Source: Tetrapisispora phaffii CBS 4417 | Lineage: Eukaryota; Ascomycota; Saccharomycetes; Saccharomycetales; Saccharomycetaceae | Assembly: GCF_000236905.1 (NCBI RefSeq) | Contig: NC_016529.1 | Location: 496,001-560,000 of the forward strand | Length of the DNA: 64,000 nucleotides | Reading direction: 5' to 3' | In this document: piece after piece, positions 18,884 through 29,016 of the stretch | Layout of the letters: every line of letters starts with the position of its first letter | Numbering within the stretch: position 1 is the stretch's first letter | Notes under the pieces: model-generated | The model's database searches: none | Told to the model about the DNA's origin: nothing | The model's input: only the letters and a program-made list of their open reading frames with translations | Program-made: the position numbers and the translations under genes

Positions 18884-20224
18884 TTAAAATAAATACTCAT
18901 TATTTTTTGCATATTTGGCTGATCTAGGTTTAGCATCTCTTGGAGATTTTTGATTATTATTTTTGAAACTGTTTCTTCCTTTATTCCAGTTGAAGTCATT
19001 TCGTCTGTTCTTCTGATCATTCACGCTTCCAAACAATTGCAGTTTCTCTGACTCAGTTAATTCATAGTCTAATAAATGTGCATCCCCTAGTTCTTTAATA
19101 AAATCCAATATCTTGGAATTCTCTTTAAGCATTTCTCTTTGGATAATTTTCATATTCAAATTTGACTTTGGATTGGTTCTCGTTACTTGATTATTGATCT
19201 TTTGAATGAACTCTTTATTCTTTTTCGTTTCCTTAAATATGCTATTAGATCCCTTTAAATCTTCAGCTTTGATACCCATATCTTCGATATGCTTTTCCTT
19301 ATTATTAGATATTTTTAACAACCACATCTTCCTTCTTTCCTTTTTCCATTTTTCTATATCTTCATCAGTGATTAGTGAAATATTTGTTCCTGGAACAGTA
19401 ACTATCTTATTGTTTTCTGTATCAGCTTCAACATCTGAATCATCCAATATTGGCTTAGCTTTATCTTCGCTAGAGAGTTCATCTGCAGAACTATCGGAAC
19501 TTGAGTTGTCATCCGCTTCAGATGATTCCACTTCATTAGTGTCACTTTTATTAGTAGCATTTACAGAGTTACTTTCTTTAAAAGGTATTAACCTTGGAAT
19601 ATTTTGTTCCTGCTCTTCAATGATTGATTTCTGGTGTAATACTGCTGCATTCAATTCAATTGCTTTGACTACAGTCTCTGTGAGCTTTTCAGTTGCATCT
19701 ATACACTCTGTTCTCTTCTTATTTATTTCCACTTCTCGTTCAAATTCACATGTCCTTTTTTGCCCAATACTATCTCCTGATGAATTTGAAACTGGAACTG
19801 TCGGGTATATTGGTGAAGATCCTTTGCCATAATAACCTCTAGCATAAGCATTACTGGGATTTCCTGTATTGGCACCAAAATATGCTCCTGGTGGAGGATG
19901 ATTCAACTGATTAGTCCATTGTTGATTATATAACATTGGGCCATTCTGCGCATATAAATTTTGCTGATAATTATATTCAGTTTGGGTCATGTTACTGGTA
20001 GCTTGGTAAGGGGAAAAATTATTATTAGAATTGTTGTTATTAGGAATAGTATGTCCACGTATATTTTGATGATAGTTGTTAGTCATGTAATTACTATTAT
20101 TGTAGGAATCACGATTTGATGATTCATAATTTCCGTTACCTCCCAAAACTCCAGAAGAAGTGGGCTTCGGCAGCTCTCTTCTAATGTTATTGTTATCAAA
20201 ATTGTTATAAGGATTATATGACAT
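18884..20224 (-). CDS. RSA1: Box C/D snoRNP and 60S assembly factor Rsa1
   Basis: 446 residues from the ATG at 20224 (TTG-CTC precede it). The first ~150 residues are Asn/Tyr/Gln-rich and disordered. A mid acidic stretch (SSEADDNSSSDSSADELSSE) precedes the conserved NUFIP/PEP block KIVTVPGTNISLITDEDIEKW with KERRKMWLLKI, which binds Snu13/15.5K. Rsa1 works with Hit1 and the R2TP complex to assemble box C/D snoRNPs. Longer than S. cerevisiae Rsa1 (about 381), mainly in the Asn-rich N-terminus. Order MIY1-RSA1-DDC1-APL5 follows YPL191C-YPL193W-YPL194W-YPL195W; PRM3 is missing from between. Confidence 0.93.
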   Translation of the reverse strand: MSYNPYNNFDNNNIRRELPKPTSSGVLGGNGNYESSNRDSYNNSNYMTNNYHQNIRGHTIPNNNNSNNNFSPYQATSNMTQTEYNYQQNLYAQNGPMLYNQQWTNQLNHPPPGAYFGANTGNPSNAYARGYYGKGSSPIYPTVPVSNSSGDSIGQKRTCEFEREVEINKKRTECIDATEKLTETVVKAIELNAAVLHQKSIIEEQEQNIPRLIPFKESNSVNATNKSDTNEVESSEADDNSSSDSSADELSSEDKAKPILDDSDVEADTENNKIVTVPGTNISLITDEDIEKWKKERRKMWLLKISNNKEKHIEDMGIKAEDLKGSNSIFKETKKNKEFIQKINNQVTRTNPKSNLNMKIIQREMLKENSKILDFIKELGDAHLLDYELTESEKLQLFGSVNDQKNRRNDFNWNKGRNSFKNNNQKSPRDAKPRSAKYAKNNEYLF

Positions 20225-20516
20225 GAGCAATATCTTACCTACTTCTTTCGATACTCATGTATCTATGTATATACACATATACATGTGTACGTACCATCTT
20301 TTAAAAGAAATTAAAATGAGATAACTTGAATCATATATATAAAAAGGTTTGTGCTGAAATTTTTCATCTCATCGCTAACTATTTTGTATTGGTGAACATC
20401 AAGCAGTTCAACCAGCGTCGTATATCAAATAGTTTATAAGAGTGTTTATGCGTGTGGAGTTACATATTCAATACTATGCTATGTTTATTATTTATAATAG
20501 TAGATGTTGTATTTAA

Positions 20517-22277
20517 TTAATCGAATAAACCTTTCACAACATCCTGTTGAGTTGGTCCTAAACCATTATCTTCTTTTTCTTTTGATTGAGACTCAACGTT
20601 GTTTAGTTTATTTATAAACTTTTTTTTCTCTATCTTCAGAGCTTCTTTGTCATTAAGTTTTCTTTGTGAGTAACTTGGTGAATATATGTTAGAATCTGAA
20701 TCTTGTAGTTGCGGCCTTTTACCCCATTTGATCACAGTAGATGACCTTTGAGCTGCAAGAGCTGGGAATCCAGAGTCTTCATTACGCATTGTATCTGTAA
20801 CAGTGCCAGAAGCTAATTTCCCAGCATTCGAAAGAATAGCACCACTTTCAGTAGATTGTTGTGACAGTTCGTTAACAAATAAGCTTCTCATGCTGGAAGG
20901 TTTTGAAGGACTTCTGTTTGGTTGTTCCTTTAAGATTGCTGAATTTTTAAGTGGGCTCATAGTTTGTCTTATTGGGCTGCCATTGGTGCTGTCTTTATTA
21001 TTATAATTATTTATAATGCTGCCATTATTGAAATTTTGAATCATGTTACTTTTCATTGGATTTTTAACAGAAACTTTATCCTTTTCTGGAGATATGGATA
21101 TAGTCATTGGAGTATTCTTAACAGTTTCAGAGGTCAAGTCATTTCCATCGGTTACCTGAACCAATTCTAATCTGATACCTGGTATGTTTATTTCCATTAA
21201 AATTGGATCTCCAGGATGACAAAACCATATATTAATTGTTTCATTTGTAAATGATGATCCTTTTTGTGGTGCTAATATGTTTAAAAAGTTCTTGAAATAT
21301 TTCAATTTGAATGTAATCAATTTTTTGGTATTATTATTCTTTTTTGGGTTGTTCGAAGAATTCTCATCTGCATCGGTATCATCGACAGTAGTGAATAAGC
21401 AGTAATGCTCCAAATTTGAAGTGCTGATCGTATTGCTCATACTGATAGCATTTCTTAGTAAGTCGTTATTTTTTCCGTATACAGCTTTTGTAAACGCAGT
21501 GACAATAAACTTATTAATATTTATCTCCAATTTTAGCTCCTCTGTAACACTGCTATTGCAGTTTTCTAAAACGTTTCTTAAAATAATCTGATGACAACAG
21601 ACATAATTTATTTCATCAACAGAAGTTAATTTATCTTTATTAGGAATTCCAGAATCCAAATTGACATTAAACATTGTATCATTTAGTTCCTTATCAGCCT
21701 TTGCAAACACTTTGATAAGTTTAGGGTCTAATGGATTTTCAGAAGGGAAATTGCTGTAAACGTCTAAAAACTTCTTCTTATACTTCAAATTAATAATTAT
21801 GGGGTCATATTTCACTGGTTGAAATTGCGGGGAGTACTCTTTGATTATCAATGTTTCCATCTCTACTGACACCATTAATCTATTTGTCAAATTTTCTGGG
21901 CAATTAGCAGTATTATTTATAACCAATGTGAATTTTTCTATACTATCATTATCCATGTTTTTTGATATTGTAGTCAAATGCTTACCATTTGTTTGAAATG
22001 AGTACAGCCAATGATCTTGACCCCGTACATCTGTTACTCTCTGTAAACCAGTTTCACCGAATATGATATCTTTTGGAGAAAACTCAAACTCATCAAATAT
22101 ACCCTTATCAAAGATAGCCTGAGATAAACAAGTATCTGTGGAATTCATTGACCATGCAATGAGTGACTTTGAAGTTAGAGTAAAGTTAATATTCTCGTGT
22201 AACGAAGAGAGTGCACTGATTGTTTTGAACCATAACGTCTGCTTCTCACGACTCCTAATCGTCGCTCTAAATGACAT
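20517..22277 (-). CDS. DDC1: 9-1-1 checkpoint clamp subunit Ddc1
   Basis: 586 residues (S. cerevisiae about 612). The Rad9/PCNA-like clamp domain occupies ~1-385 (MSFRATIRSREKQTLWFKTI, LIAWSMNSTDTCLSQ, FSPKDIIFGETG). A disordered Ser/Lys/Asn-rich tail follows. With Rad17 and Mec3 it forms the clamp that activates Mec1 at DNA damage. The last 10-12 residues contain GPTQQD, a TQ site in the position of the S. cerevisiae Dpb11-recruiting phosphothreonine (T602), by inference. Several SQ dipeptides in the tail are also candidate Mec1 targets. Confidence 0.94.
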   Translation of the reverse strand: MSFRATIRSREKQTLWFKTISALSSLHENINFTLTSKSLIAWSMNSTDTCLSQAIFDKGIFDEFEFSPKDIIFGETGLQRVTDVRGQDHWLYSFQTNGKHLTTISKNMDNDSIEKFTLVINNTANCPENLTNRLMVSVEMETLIIKEYSPQFQPVKYDPIIINLKYKKKFLDVYSNFPSENPLDPKLIKVFAKADKELNDTMFNVNLDSGIPNKDKLTSVDEINYVCCHQIILRNVLENCNSSVTEELKLEININKFIVTAFTKAVYGKNNDLLRNAISMSNTISTSNLEHYCLFTTVDDTDADENSSNNPKKNNNTKKLITFKLKYFKNFLNILAPQKGSSFTNETINIWFCHPGDPILMEINIPGIRLELVQVTDGNDLTSETVKNTPMTISISPEKDKVSVKNPMKSNMIQNFNNGSIINNYNNKDSTNGSPIRQTMSPLKNSAILKEQPNRSPSKPSSMRSLFVNELSQQSTESGAILSNAGKLASGTVTDTMRNEDSGFPALAAQRSSTVIKWGKRPQLQDSDSNIYSPSYSQRKLNDKEALKIEKKKFINKLNNVESQSKEKEDNGLGPTQQDVVKGLFD

Positions 22278-22632
22278 TTCTGGGGTTCAAAACGCTGTCA
22301 AAATGCAACAGGATATTAATGCCAAATGTATGATTCTTATGGGTACTTGTTATTCTTAAACATACTCCTATATATATAAATATATAAATATTTATAATAT
22401 GTAATTATTGTGGGAAACTGCTTCTTCTTATTTTATAAGCGCGTAATATTATTCAGTTTCGTGTTAAGCATTTGCTTGTGATAAGGCCTCTTCAATATCT
22501 TGATGTGCTTGTCATGAACCAAAAGAAGTAGTAAAACAGGTGCTTAGAAGGCTATACAATAAAGCATATACTTATAAGTGCATATCATCTATTGCAATCT
22601 GTTTATATAGTGTCAATTAATAAAACAATGGT
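22278..22632. other. Intergenic DDC1 promoter and APL5 3' end
   Basis: AT-rich, with a TATATATAAATATATAAATATT stretch near 22370-22390 that is interrupted and unremarkable. No gene supported. Confidence 0.5.
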
Positions 22633-25338
22633 TTACATATCGGATCCTATGTCTTCAATGATTGGTTTGGTCTTTTTATTTCTCTTCTTTGACTTCTTTT
22701 TATGTTTCTTGATTATGATAACTTCTTCACCATCATCATCTCCCCCTTGAGTTTGTATCGTCTTAATCTCTGTAGATATATTCTGAGAGGCAAACTTTCC
22801 TCTTAATTCTTCCAATACAGAATCATCGTCTTGATTGGCTTGTGGGTCCTTTGAAAAGTCGAAACTTGCAAGTTTAGATTTGATCTTAGACCTAGAGTTG
22901 TTGCTAAAATCAGCTGATTTGGTTGATTCAGTTAACTCCGAATCCTTAAAGAGATCAGCATCGGCAAGAATCTGGATCTTATGCTTTTTCTTCTTTGATT
23001 TCTTCTTGCCATCATCAATTTTATCGTCTAAAAGATTGATTGTTTTAATATCATATCTAGAAGTTATTTGATTATCATCAGAATTATCTACATCTAAGAG
23101 GTGGTTATCCTTCTTTGTTTTCGAAGTCACCTCCTCTTCACCTAGATAAAATGGATTTGATGATCTGCTGTCGTCAAACTGGTGACTAGCATTGTTTTTA
23201 TTATTATTGCTTTCATATTCTTCAGCTATACTAATATCATCTTTGTAAATAGTATTATACGCTATTGATACATCCGAATCATCCGAATCATCCGATATTT
23301 CCAACTGGCCGTCGTATTCATAATTGTTTTCCTCTTCATTTAATAAATCCTGTAACTCTTTCTCGGTAAGGAAAGGCGTTTCTAGATCAACAGAGATGGT
23401 GGATTGAAACTTCTTCTGTGTACCTGGTCGTATTGGTGTCAATTCGTATGAAAAAAATAAGCTTGGTAGGACTTCTGATAGTAAAACTGGAACTTCAGTT
23501 GATTCATCATCAAAACTATCATGACATAGTCTTAAAAACTCTAAAATTTCGATTGCTCTTTCTTGAGTTTCGAAATATGAGGAATTAGAAAATTTTTCCA
23601 GAAATAAAATGATTTCTTCTAGTAATTGCTTAACACTGTCCAAATCTGATGAATTGTTATTACACCAATTACTAAAAATTTTAACCACAGCTATAATCAA
23701 TATAGGAACAGTCTTAAAAGGATATTTATCTGCTCTTGAAAGTAATAAGCCTATTAAATCATTTCCGTTTTGTATCAAAGATGAGTACTCACCTAAAATC
23801 CAGAATGAATCATTTAAAATTGTTGGTAATTGAGAATCCATATTTTCATCAGAAACAATGCTAATTACTGTCGAAATTATATTCGATCTCATCTCAGGAA
23901 CACGTAACATCATTTCTTTCAATTGAACACCGATATTCTTACCTAATGATTTATCAGATAAGTCTTGAGACAAAATCGCCAAATCCAATAGTACAGCGCT
24001 GTACCACTCAAAATCAGGAATATTTTCGAAATTATTCATGGAACATAATTCTATAATTACATTGATTACTTTGATTTTGTAAGATTCCGGAACAATAATC
24101 GATACCGTTTTTGAAAGTGTGATCATGTTGTCTACTTGCATCTCAGTAGGACGTAAGAGTTGCTGCAATAGTTCTTTTACAATTTTTTTGATATTATCTT
24201 CATTAATGATTCCTTCCAATAACTCCAAAGCTTTTGATCTAATCGATACATCCACATCTGAAATTAGCTTAATTATAAGTTTCGAAAATTGGGAGATGAA
24301 ATCAGCATTAATTTTACCGATCTTATAGAATAGTCCACAACTTATGTATCTTAAATTTGGATCTTGAGAATTACAGAATTGCTCTAATTTTTCTAAACAT
24401 TCCAAAGCAGTATCGTAATCATCAACTTCTAACATATCACCTTTAACAATACAATTAATGGATTCATACATTACCGAGGTTGCTGTGGTAATACCCATCA
24501 ATTCTAATACTTTAGGAAGCAATTTTGGTCTCAGTTTTTCTTCATACTGCGATAAATTTGTGAATAGTTTTAATAATCTAATAATTATCCAATTATTCTC
24601 GATATTTATCAATATTTCATACAATAATGGTGACAACGATATAAAAGGTGCCGGGTTTTTTTTTGCCAATTCGCAAATGACACTTACAGATGCAGACACT
24701 ACTGAGATATCATCATTGTCCAAAGTTGCAGTGAATTTGTCAAAATTGTCTCTTAGAGCCTCTGGATACTCCAAAAATACTTTGTATAATGCACTTAATG
24801 ATTTCTTCCTGATGTAAGGTTTTGAACTATTTAACATCAGTATCAAGTCGTTGCAAACGTTCTCAGCCAACGAAGGAGTTATTACAGTGGATAGCCCACT
24901 CAATGCAATCCCGACTTTAACCACATCGTTGGAGCCCATGTATTGCAAATCCTTCCGCATCAGATTTGTTGCTAGCATTAATATATCAGTGTCCTTATAG
25001 AATGATTGAGAAGCAGCAAGATAACCGACACGTTTCTGTTGGATTTTGTTGCTACTCATTACCTCTAAAATATGGAAATTCGCCCATGACATATCGTATC
25101 CATACATCTCTAAATATGTCATTTTCAATACTGCATTAGTCTTTGTATTCATATCCAAAGAAGCAACTTCTTCTCGACATTCTTTCAATACTAACTCCAA
25201 GAACTCATCTAATTTATCTGGAGTGTCATTATTTGCTCTAATTCCTCTGATCAAACCTTTCAACGATTTCTCAAAAAATATACCAAAGGGTCTTAACCTC
25301 TGCATAACGTCTTCACTAGCTTGCATGTATTGTGACAT
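22633..25338 (-). CDS. APL5: AP-3 complex delta-adaptin Apl5
   Basis: 901 residues (S. cerevisiae about 932). The N-terminal ~590 residues are an adaptin alpha-solenoid (KSLKGLIRGIRAN, KTNAVLKMTYLEMYGYDMSW, QKRVGYLAASQSF). A charged hinge follows with acidic and lysine-rich patches (KKSKKKKHKI, IIKKHKKKSKKRNKKTK near the end). Apl5 is the large subunit of AP-3, which sorts ALP pathway cargo from Golgi to vacuole and contacts Vps41. It is divergent from KXD1. Strand and order match YPL195W. Confidence 0.95.
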   Translation of the reverse strand: MSQYMQASEDVMQRLRPFGIFFEKSLKGLIRGIRANNDTPDKLDEFLELVLKECREEVASLDMNTKTNAVLKMTYLEMYGYDMSWANFHILEVMSSNKIQQKRVGYLAASQSFYKDTDILMLATNLMRKDLQYMGSNDVVKVGIALSGLSTVITPSLAENVCNDLILMLNSSKPYIRKKSLSALYKVFLEYPEALRDNFDKFTATLDNDDISVVSASVSVICELAKKNPAPFISLSPLLYEILINIENNWIIIRLLKLFTNLSQYEEKLRPKLLPKVLELMGITTATSVMYESINCIVKGDMLEVDDYDTALECLEKLEQFCNSQDPNLRYISCGLFYKIGKINADFISQFSKLIIKLISDVDVSIRSKALELLEGIINEDNIKKIVKELLQQLLRPTEMQVDNMITLSKTVSIIVPESYKIKVINVIIELCSMNNFENIPDFEWYSAVLLDLAILSQDLSDKSLGKNIGVQLKEMMLRVPEMRSNIISTVISIVSDENMDSQLPTILNDSFWILGEYSSLIQNGNDLIGLLLSRADKYPFKTVPILIIAVVKIFSNWCNNNSSDLDSVKQLLEEIILFLEKFSNSSYFETQERAIEILEFLRLCHDSFDDESTEVPVLLSEVLPSLFFSYELTPIRPGTQKKFQSTISVDLETPFLTEKELQDLLNEEENNYEYDGQLEISDDSDDSDVSIAYNTIYKDDISIAEEYESNNNKNNASHQFDDSRSSNPFYLGEEEVTSKTKKDNHLLDVDNSDDNQITSRYDIKTINLLDDKIDDGKKKSKKKKHKIQILADADLFKDSELTESTKSADFSNNSRSKIKSKLASFDFSKDPQANQDDDSVLEELRGKFASQNISTEIKTIQTQGGDDDGEEVIIIKKHKKKSKKRNKKTKPIIEDIGSDM

Positions 25339-25730
25339 TTGAAAACCGTATACCCTAACCTATTTTGAGCCCAAAGCAGAGTTACCAAAAAGCCCCCAGC
25401 TAATATTCACACGGTTACTCTGTGTCCTTGTACCAAAAAAAAACTCGAGTATCTTATTTAACAAACTCGACAATGTACAACATAAGCCACACAATTGATC
25501 ATTTAAATAACTGTAACCATGCTCAATTATTTATTGAAGTTGTACCGTTCACTGTTCAGTTACTTTTCCAAAATGAACATTTTGTTACAATTCGATAGAA
25601 GGCCTTTGAGCGGTTAAAAAACATTGGGGGAAATAAAGATGAATGTAACATAAGATGATGAGTTGGTATTTATTGTTATTGTGATAAGTGAACAAGACAG
25701 TTAACTCATAGCTCAAGAGTAAAGCATAGT
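25339..25730. promoter_or_regulatory. Divergent APL5/KXD1 promoter region
   Basis: No ORF or RNA gene. A-rich run near 25435-25442; no factor site recognised. Confidence 0.45.
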
Positions 25731-26366
25731 ATGAGTAGCAACGGCAGCATTGTTTCAGGGAATTCAGGACATGTGGAGGGATCAGTAGCATCTCCGAGCA
25801 TCAATTCGATGAGCTATGCCATTCCGGTATCCGATGATATAATTGCAAATCTTAGTGAAGAAAGCACTAGTGAAGATGTGAGTGATGCCAGCGAAGGTAG
25901 TGGTGGCAAGAATGGTGACAATTCAGAGTCTGAAAGAGACGATCTGTTGAACGATGAGACATTGGACAAGATCATCAACAATTCGAACATCAACGTGTTT
26001 GAGTCTTCTGATGCTGTATCAACAAGCGAACCTCTTTTGATGGACGTCTCCAAATGCATATTTGGCTTGCTGAAGCAGTCTTTAGACGCTGCTGACTTCT
26101 CAGAGAGTCTATCCCTGCAGACAAAAACGTCGGCAACTGTCAACGCCAAGACCCTCGAGCTGAAGCAACTAGTAGACTCTGCGTCACAAACACTAATCAG
26201 ATTGAAACAGAGATTTGAAACAGGTAAAGAGACTGCGAAGAGGATCCAACGTAACCTGAACTCTGCTAGAAGCTCTATTGACATCCTGAACGGCAGACTA
26301 AGAACAGATCACCCAATTGAGTTCAGCCAGTCACGGGACAAGGCCATGAATGGACACAATGCCTGA
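25731..26366 (+). CDS. KXD1: BLOC-1 subunit Kxd1
   Basis: 211 residues (S. cerevisiae YGL079W about 218). The N-terminal ~115 residues are Ser/Gly/acidic and disordered. The KxDL domain (~120-195) is a coiled coil with TLELKQLVDSASQTLIRLKQ and KRIQRNLNSARSSIDILNGRL. It acts in the endosomal BLOC-1 complex with Bls1, Cnl1, Snn1, Vab2 and Bli1. Orientation and place between the YGL082W and YGL068W counterparts fit; the genes DBP3, HNM1 and RPL7 that lie there in S. cerevisiae are absent. Confidence 0.9.
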   Translation: MSSNGSIVSGNSGHVEGSVASPSINSMSYAIPVSDDIIANLSEESTSEDVSDASEGSGGKNGDNSESERDDLLNDETLDKIINNSNINVFESSDAVSTSEPLLMDVSKCIFGLLKQSLDAADFSESLSLQTKTSATVNAKTLELKQLVDSASQTLIRLKQRFETGKETAKRIQRNLNSARSSIDILNGRLRTDHPIEFSQSRDKAMNGHNA

Positions 26367-26752
26367 TATTCATATATAATATGCTCCAAATGAACCTTCA
26401 CATTGCTGACACCCGGACCTTTGCTTGACAGACTCATCTTATTCCATGGCCGTCCCTGTTGGCCCATGGGATACCCGGCCTCACCCAATTGCAAATTACC
26501 CTGCGCAAGCAATTTTCCACCGCACAACGGAAACGGTCGAGCTTTCGCAATGGTAGAGGCACCAACCATAACAACATGAACCCGTCTGGAACTGCACTTT
26601 GGAAGACTGTGTGTTTGCAGGTGCACCTGCAAAATTGCTGCCCGTAATAGTATATCTGGAGAGGCTGTTGGGACGCGTAAGCATCAAATGTTCATTGGAA
26701 TAGGGACCTGCAAACATACATATATATACACCCAGAACGAACAAGCCACGCC
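26367..26752. promoter_or_regulatory. GC-rich KXD1-MNP1 intergenic, MNP1 promoter
   Basis: About half G+C in the lines I counted by eye (26401-26520), far above the surrounding intergenic DNA. It contains an ACACCCGGACC element (26408-26418) that partly resembles a Rap1 site, two CCATGG palindromes and the 20-bp palindrome at 26614-26633. Overlapping open frames on both strands resemble no protein. Confidence 0.6.
26614..26633. repeat. 20-bp perfect palindrome in MNP1 promoter
   Basis: TTTGCAGGTGCACCTGCAAA is self-complementary without a loop. It lies about 120 bp upstream of the MNP1 ATG. Its symmetry suits a homodimeric transcription factor, which I cannot name. Confidence 0.9.
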
Positions 26753-27295
26753 ATGTCACTACGTTTAATCACTAGAAGATCTCTTACCAATACCCTTTCC
26801 AGGGCCACCGTCAACAGGGTCACTGTTGCTCCACTGTTGACACGTTTTAACTCGACTGTCACAAGTGCTGCTCCTGCCGAACCAGTTGACCCTAAGATCG
26901 CTTCTATTGTCTCTGAGATCTCAAAATTGACTTTGCTGGAGACCTCTAGCTTAATCACCGAATTGAAGACACAATTGAACATCCCAGACATTGCTATGCC
27001 AGTGGCTGGCGCTGCTGTAAGCGCTGGTTCTGCTGATCCTACAGCTGCCAAAGCTGAAGAGGAGGAGAAACCACAAGAAAAGACTATCTTCACAGTTAAA
27101 TTGGAGGCCTTCGACGCCAAATCAAAACCAAAGATTATCAAGGAAATCAAGAACTTACTGGGTCTTTCCCTAGTTGAAGCTAAGAAATTTGTCGAGGCTG
27201 CTCCAAAGGTTTTGAAGGACAACGTTGCAAAGGAAGATGCTGATAAAATAAAGGCTACTTTAGAAGGTCTTGGTGCCAAGATCTCATTGGAATAG
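26753..27295 (+). CDS. MNP1: Mitochondrial large ribosomal subunit protein bL12m (Mnp1)
   Basis: 180 residues (S. cerevisiae YGL068W about 194). An arginine-rich presequence (MSLRLITRRSLTNTLSRATV) precedes the bL12 N-terminal dimerisation part, an Ala/Glu hinge (KAEEEEKPQEK) and the C-terminal L7/L12 domain (FTVKLEAFDAKSKPKIIKEI, LGLSLVEAKKFVEAAP, KEDADKIKATLEGLGAKI). It forms the stalk that recruits translation factors on the mitoribosome. Confidence 0.95.
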   Translation: MSLRLITRRSLTNTLSRATVNRVTVAPLLTRFNSTVTSAAPAEPVDPKIASIVSEISKLTLLETSSLITELKTQLNIPDIAMPVAGAAVSAGSADPTAAKAEEEEKPQEKTIFTVKLEAFDAKSKPKIIKEIKNLLGLSLVEAKKFVEAAPKVLKDNVAKEDADKIKATLEGLGAKISLE

Positions 27296-27627
27296 AAGGT
27301 TCGTTGATGTTTTCTTTCGGCTCTTTCTTTGACCAACGTGCTTATCTCTTCATTGTCACTTCAACAATTCATGCTACTCAATAAGTGAGATGATTAAAAT
27401 ATCATATTCTTTTTGACCGTCCTTGTATATACTCATGTTCCTTCGAATCGGAGGTAATATCCCAACGTTTGTTTGAAGTCTCATTCTTATTCAAATAACA
27501 TTCATTTATATGTGTGTATGTATGTATATATTACTTAATAACAATAAATGTTATATTATTTAGTGTATGTTTTTAAATCGTTTAAAGTTAATAGAAAGGT
27601 ACATAGACACATACGTTGGAATGGGTT
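27296..27627. other. Intergenic between convergent MNP1 and HRR25-like genes
   Basis: 3' flanks only. AT-rich with a TGTGTGTATGTATGTATATAT stretch near 27511; no gene. Confidence 0.5.
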
Positions 27628-29016
27628 TCAATTTTTGATAACACTGTACTTACCTTGGCTGGTAGTGGTTATTTCATTGTTATCAGAAACCATATGGCCA
27701 TTTTCATCATCAATTATTTCAAGATTGTTATACTTGTAATAATCAATGATCTTAGCAAACTCGAGTGGGACTAATTTATTATCATTGACGTATAGGTGAT
27801 TGATTTTAATGATATCTTCAGGTTTAAGAAAACATGTTTGGTTGGAAATTTCATAGTCCCTATTACAAATATTCATGAAAACAGTGTCAACATTATAGTC
27901 AGTTAATGCTGAACTTTTTAAAGGTGAATAGTAATGAATGCTTTTGTAAAAGTTTCTCATTGTCAATAATCGTAACACTATATAATTATCCAGCTTCTTA
28001 ATATCCTTAGCGGTAACTTTAATATCAGAAATGTCAATAGAGTTATCTGATTTTCTGTTGCCTGCATTTGGATTTCTTTGCTGGTCCTTATACTTGATGC
28101 TATTGAAGTATTTTACAAACAGGTTATTTGTTTGTCTTATGGCAAACCAATCATACAAGTGATCGTTATGATACTGAAACTTTTTTGCTAGTCCCTTGAA
28201 CAACTTTGCTAAGTAAAGATAATCTGGTTTTTGATCGAACTTCAAATTTTTACAGTACAATAAATACTCAACAAATTCTTGTGGAAGACCTTGGCATAAA
28301 GTTTCCACAGAGACACTCAATTTCTTTTCCAGAATATTTCCATATTTCTCTTTCTTGGTAGTTGCTTTCAACCCTTGCCATGGTAACGAACCCTTACAAA
28401 AATATATAAATACGTAACCTAAGGACTCCAGATCGTCTCTTCGACTTTGTTCGATTCCAATATGTGTGTTTACACTAGCATATCTTGCTGTTCCCACTAA
28501 AGATTTTTGTTCACGGTATGGAATATGCTTATGAGAGGTAAAATCTCTATACTTCTTCGACAGACCCAAATCAATAATATGTACAATGCTCCCTTTACGT
28601 TGTGTACCCATTAGGAAATTATCAGGTTTAATATCTCTATGAATGAAACAACGACCATGTAAATATTGGATTCTACAAATCATCTGTAATGCCAACATAA
28701 TAACGGTCTTGAATGAGAATTGTCGCTTACAGTAATTAAACAAATCTTCTAAAGAAGGTCCCAATAAGTCAATTACCATCGCATTAAAGTCCCCTTCAGT
28801 ACCATACCATCTCATGAAGGACACACCTACACCGCCTTGTAAATACTTATACACTTTAGATTCATATTCTAATTGAGGATTCTTACTCTTCGAGGACTCC
28901 AGTTTAATTGCAACCTCTTCCCCCGTAATGGTGTTTGTCCCATAATAGATGTCCCCAAAGGACCCACTCCCAATCTTTCTTCCAATCTTATATATCTGAT
29001 TAATATTTAAATCCAT
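27628..29016 (-). CDS. HRR25: Casein kinase 1 of the Hrr25 type, divergent
   Basis: 462 residues (S. cerevisiae Hrr25 about 494). CK1 delta/epsilon kinase domain ~10-295: glycine loop [12 protein letters not shown], Lys38 in [22 protein letters not shown]1-specific SVNTH and [13 protein letters not shown]. The magnesium loop reads IIDLGLSKK, i.e. D149-L150-G151 instead of DFG. The C-terminal ~165 residues lack the Pro/Gln-rich tail of S. cerevisiae Hrr25 and instead carry a Lys/Asn/Tyr-rich segment unfamiliar to me. Position matches YPL204W. Hrr25 acts in ribosome maturation, COPII traffic, monopolin and autophagy. Its many substitutions in a usually very conserved kinase suggest a relaxed duplicate, or lineage divergence. 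Confidence 0.88.
   Translation of the reverse strand: MDLNINQIYKIGRKIGSGSFGDIYYGTNTITGEEVAIKLESSKSKNPQLEYESKVYKYLQGGVGVSFMRWYGTEGDFNAMVIDLLGPSLEDLFNYCKRQFSFKTVIMLALQMICRIQYLHGRCFIHRDIKPDNFLMGTQRKGSIVHIIDLGLSKKYRDFTSHKHIPYREQKSLVGTARYASVNTHIGIEQSRRDDLESLGYVFIYFCKGSLPWQGLKATTKKEKYGNILEKKLSVSVETLCQGLPQEFVEYLLYCKNLKFDQKPDYLYLAKLFKGLAKKFQYHNDHLYDWFAIRQTNNLFVKYFNSIKYKDQQRNPNAGNRKSDNSIDISDIKVTAKDIKKLDNYIVLRLLTMRNFYKSIHYYSPLKSSALTDYNVDTVFMNICNRDYEISNQTCFLKPEDIIKINHLYVNDNKLVPLEFAKIIDYYKYNNLEIIDDENGHMVSDNNEITTTSQGKYSVIKN

Noticed and set aside
26309..26759. Overlapping frames on both strands in the GC-rich MNP1 promoter
   Set aside because: Several mutually overlapping frames without family motifs are expected where GC content is high and stops are rare; none starts or ends in a gene-like context.
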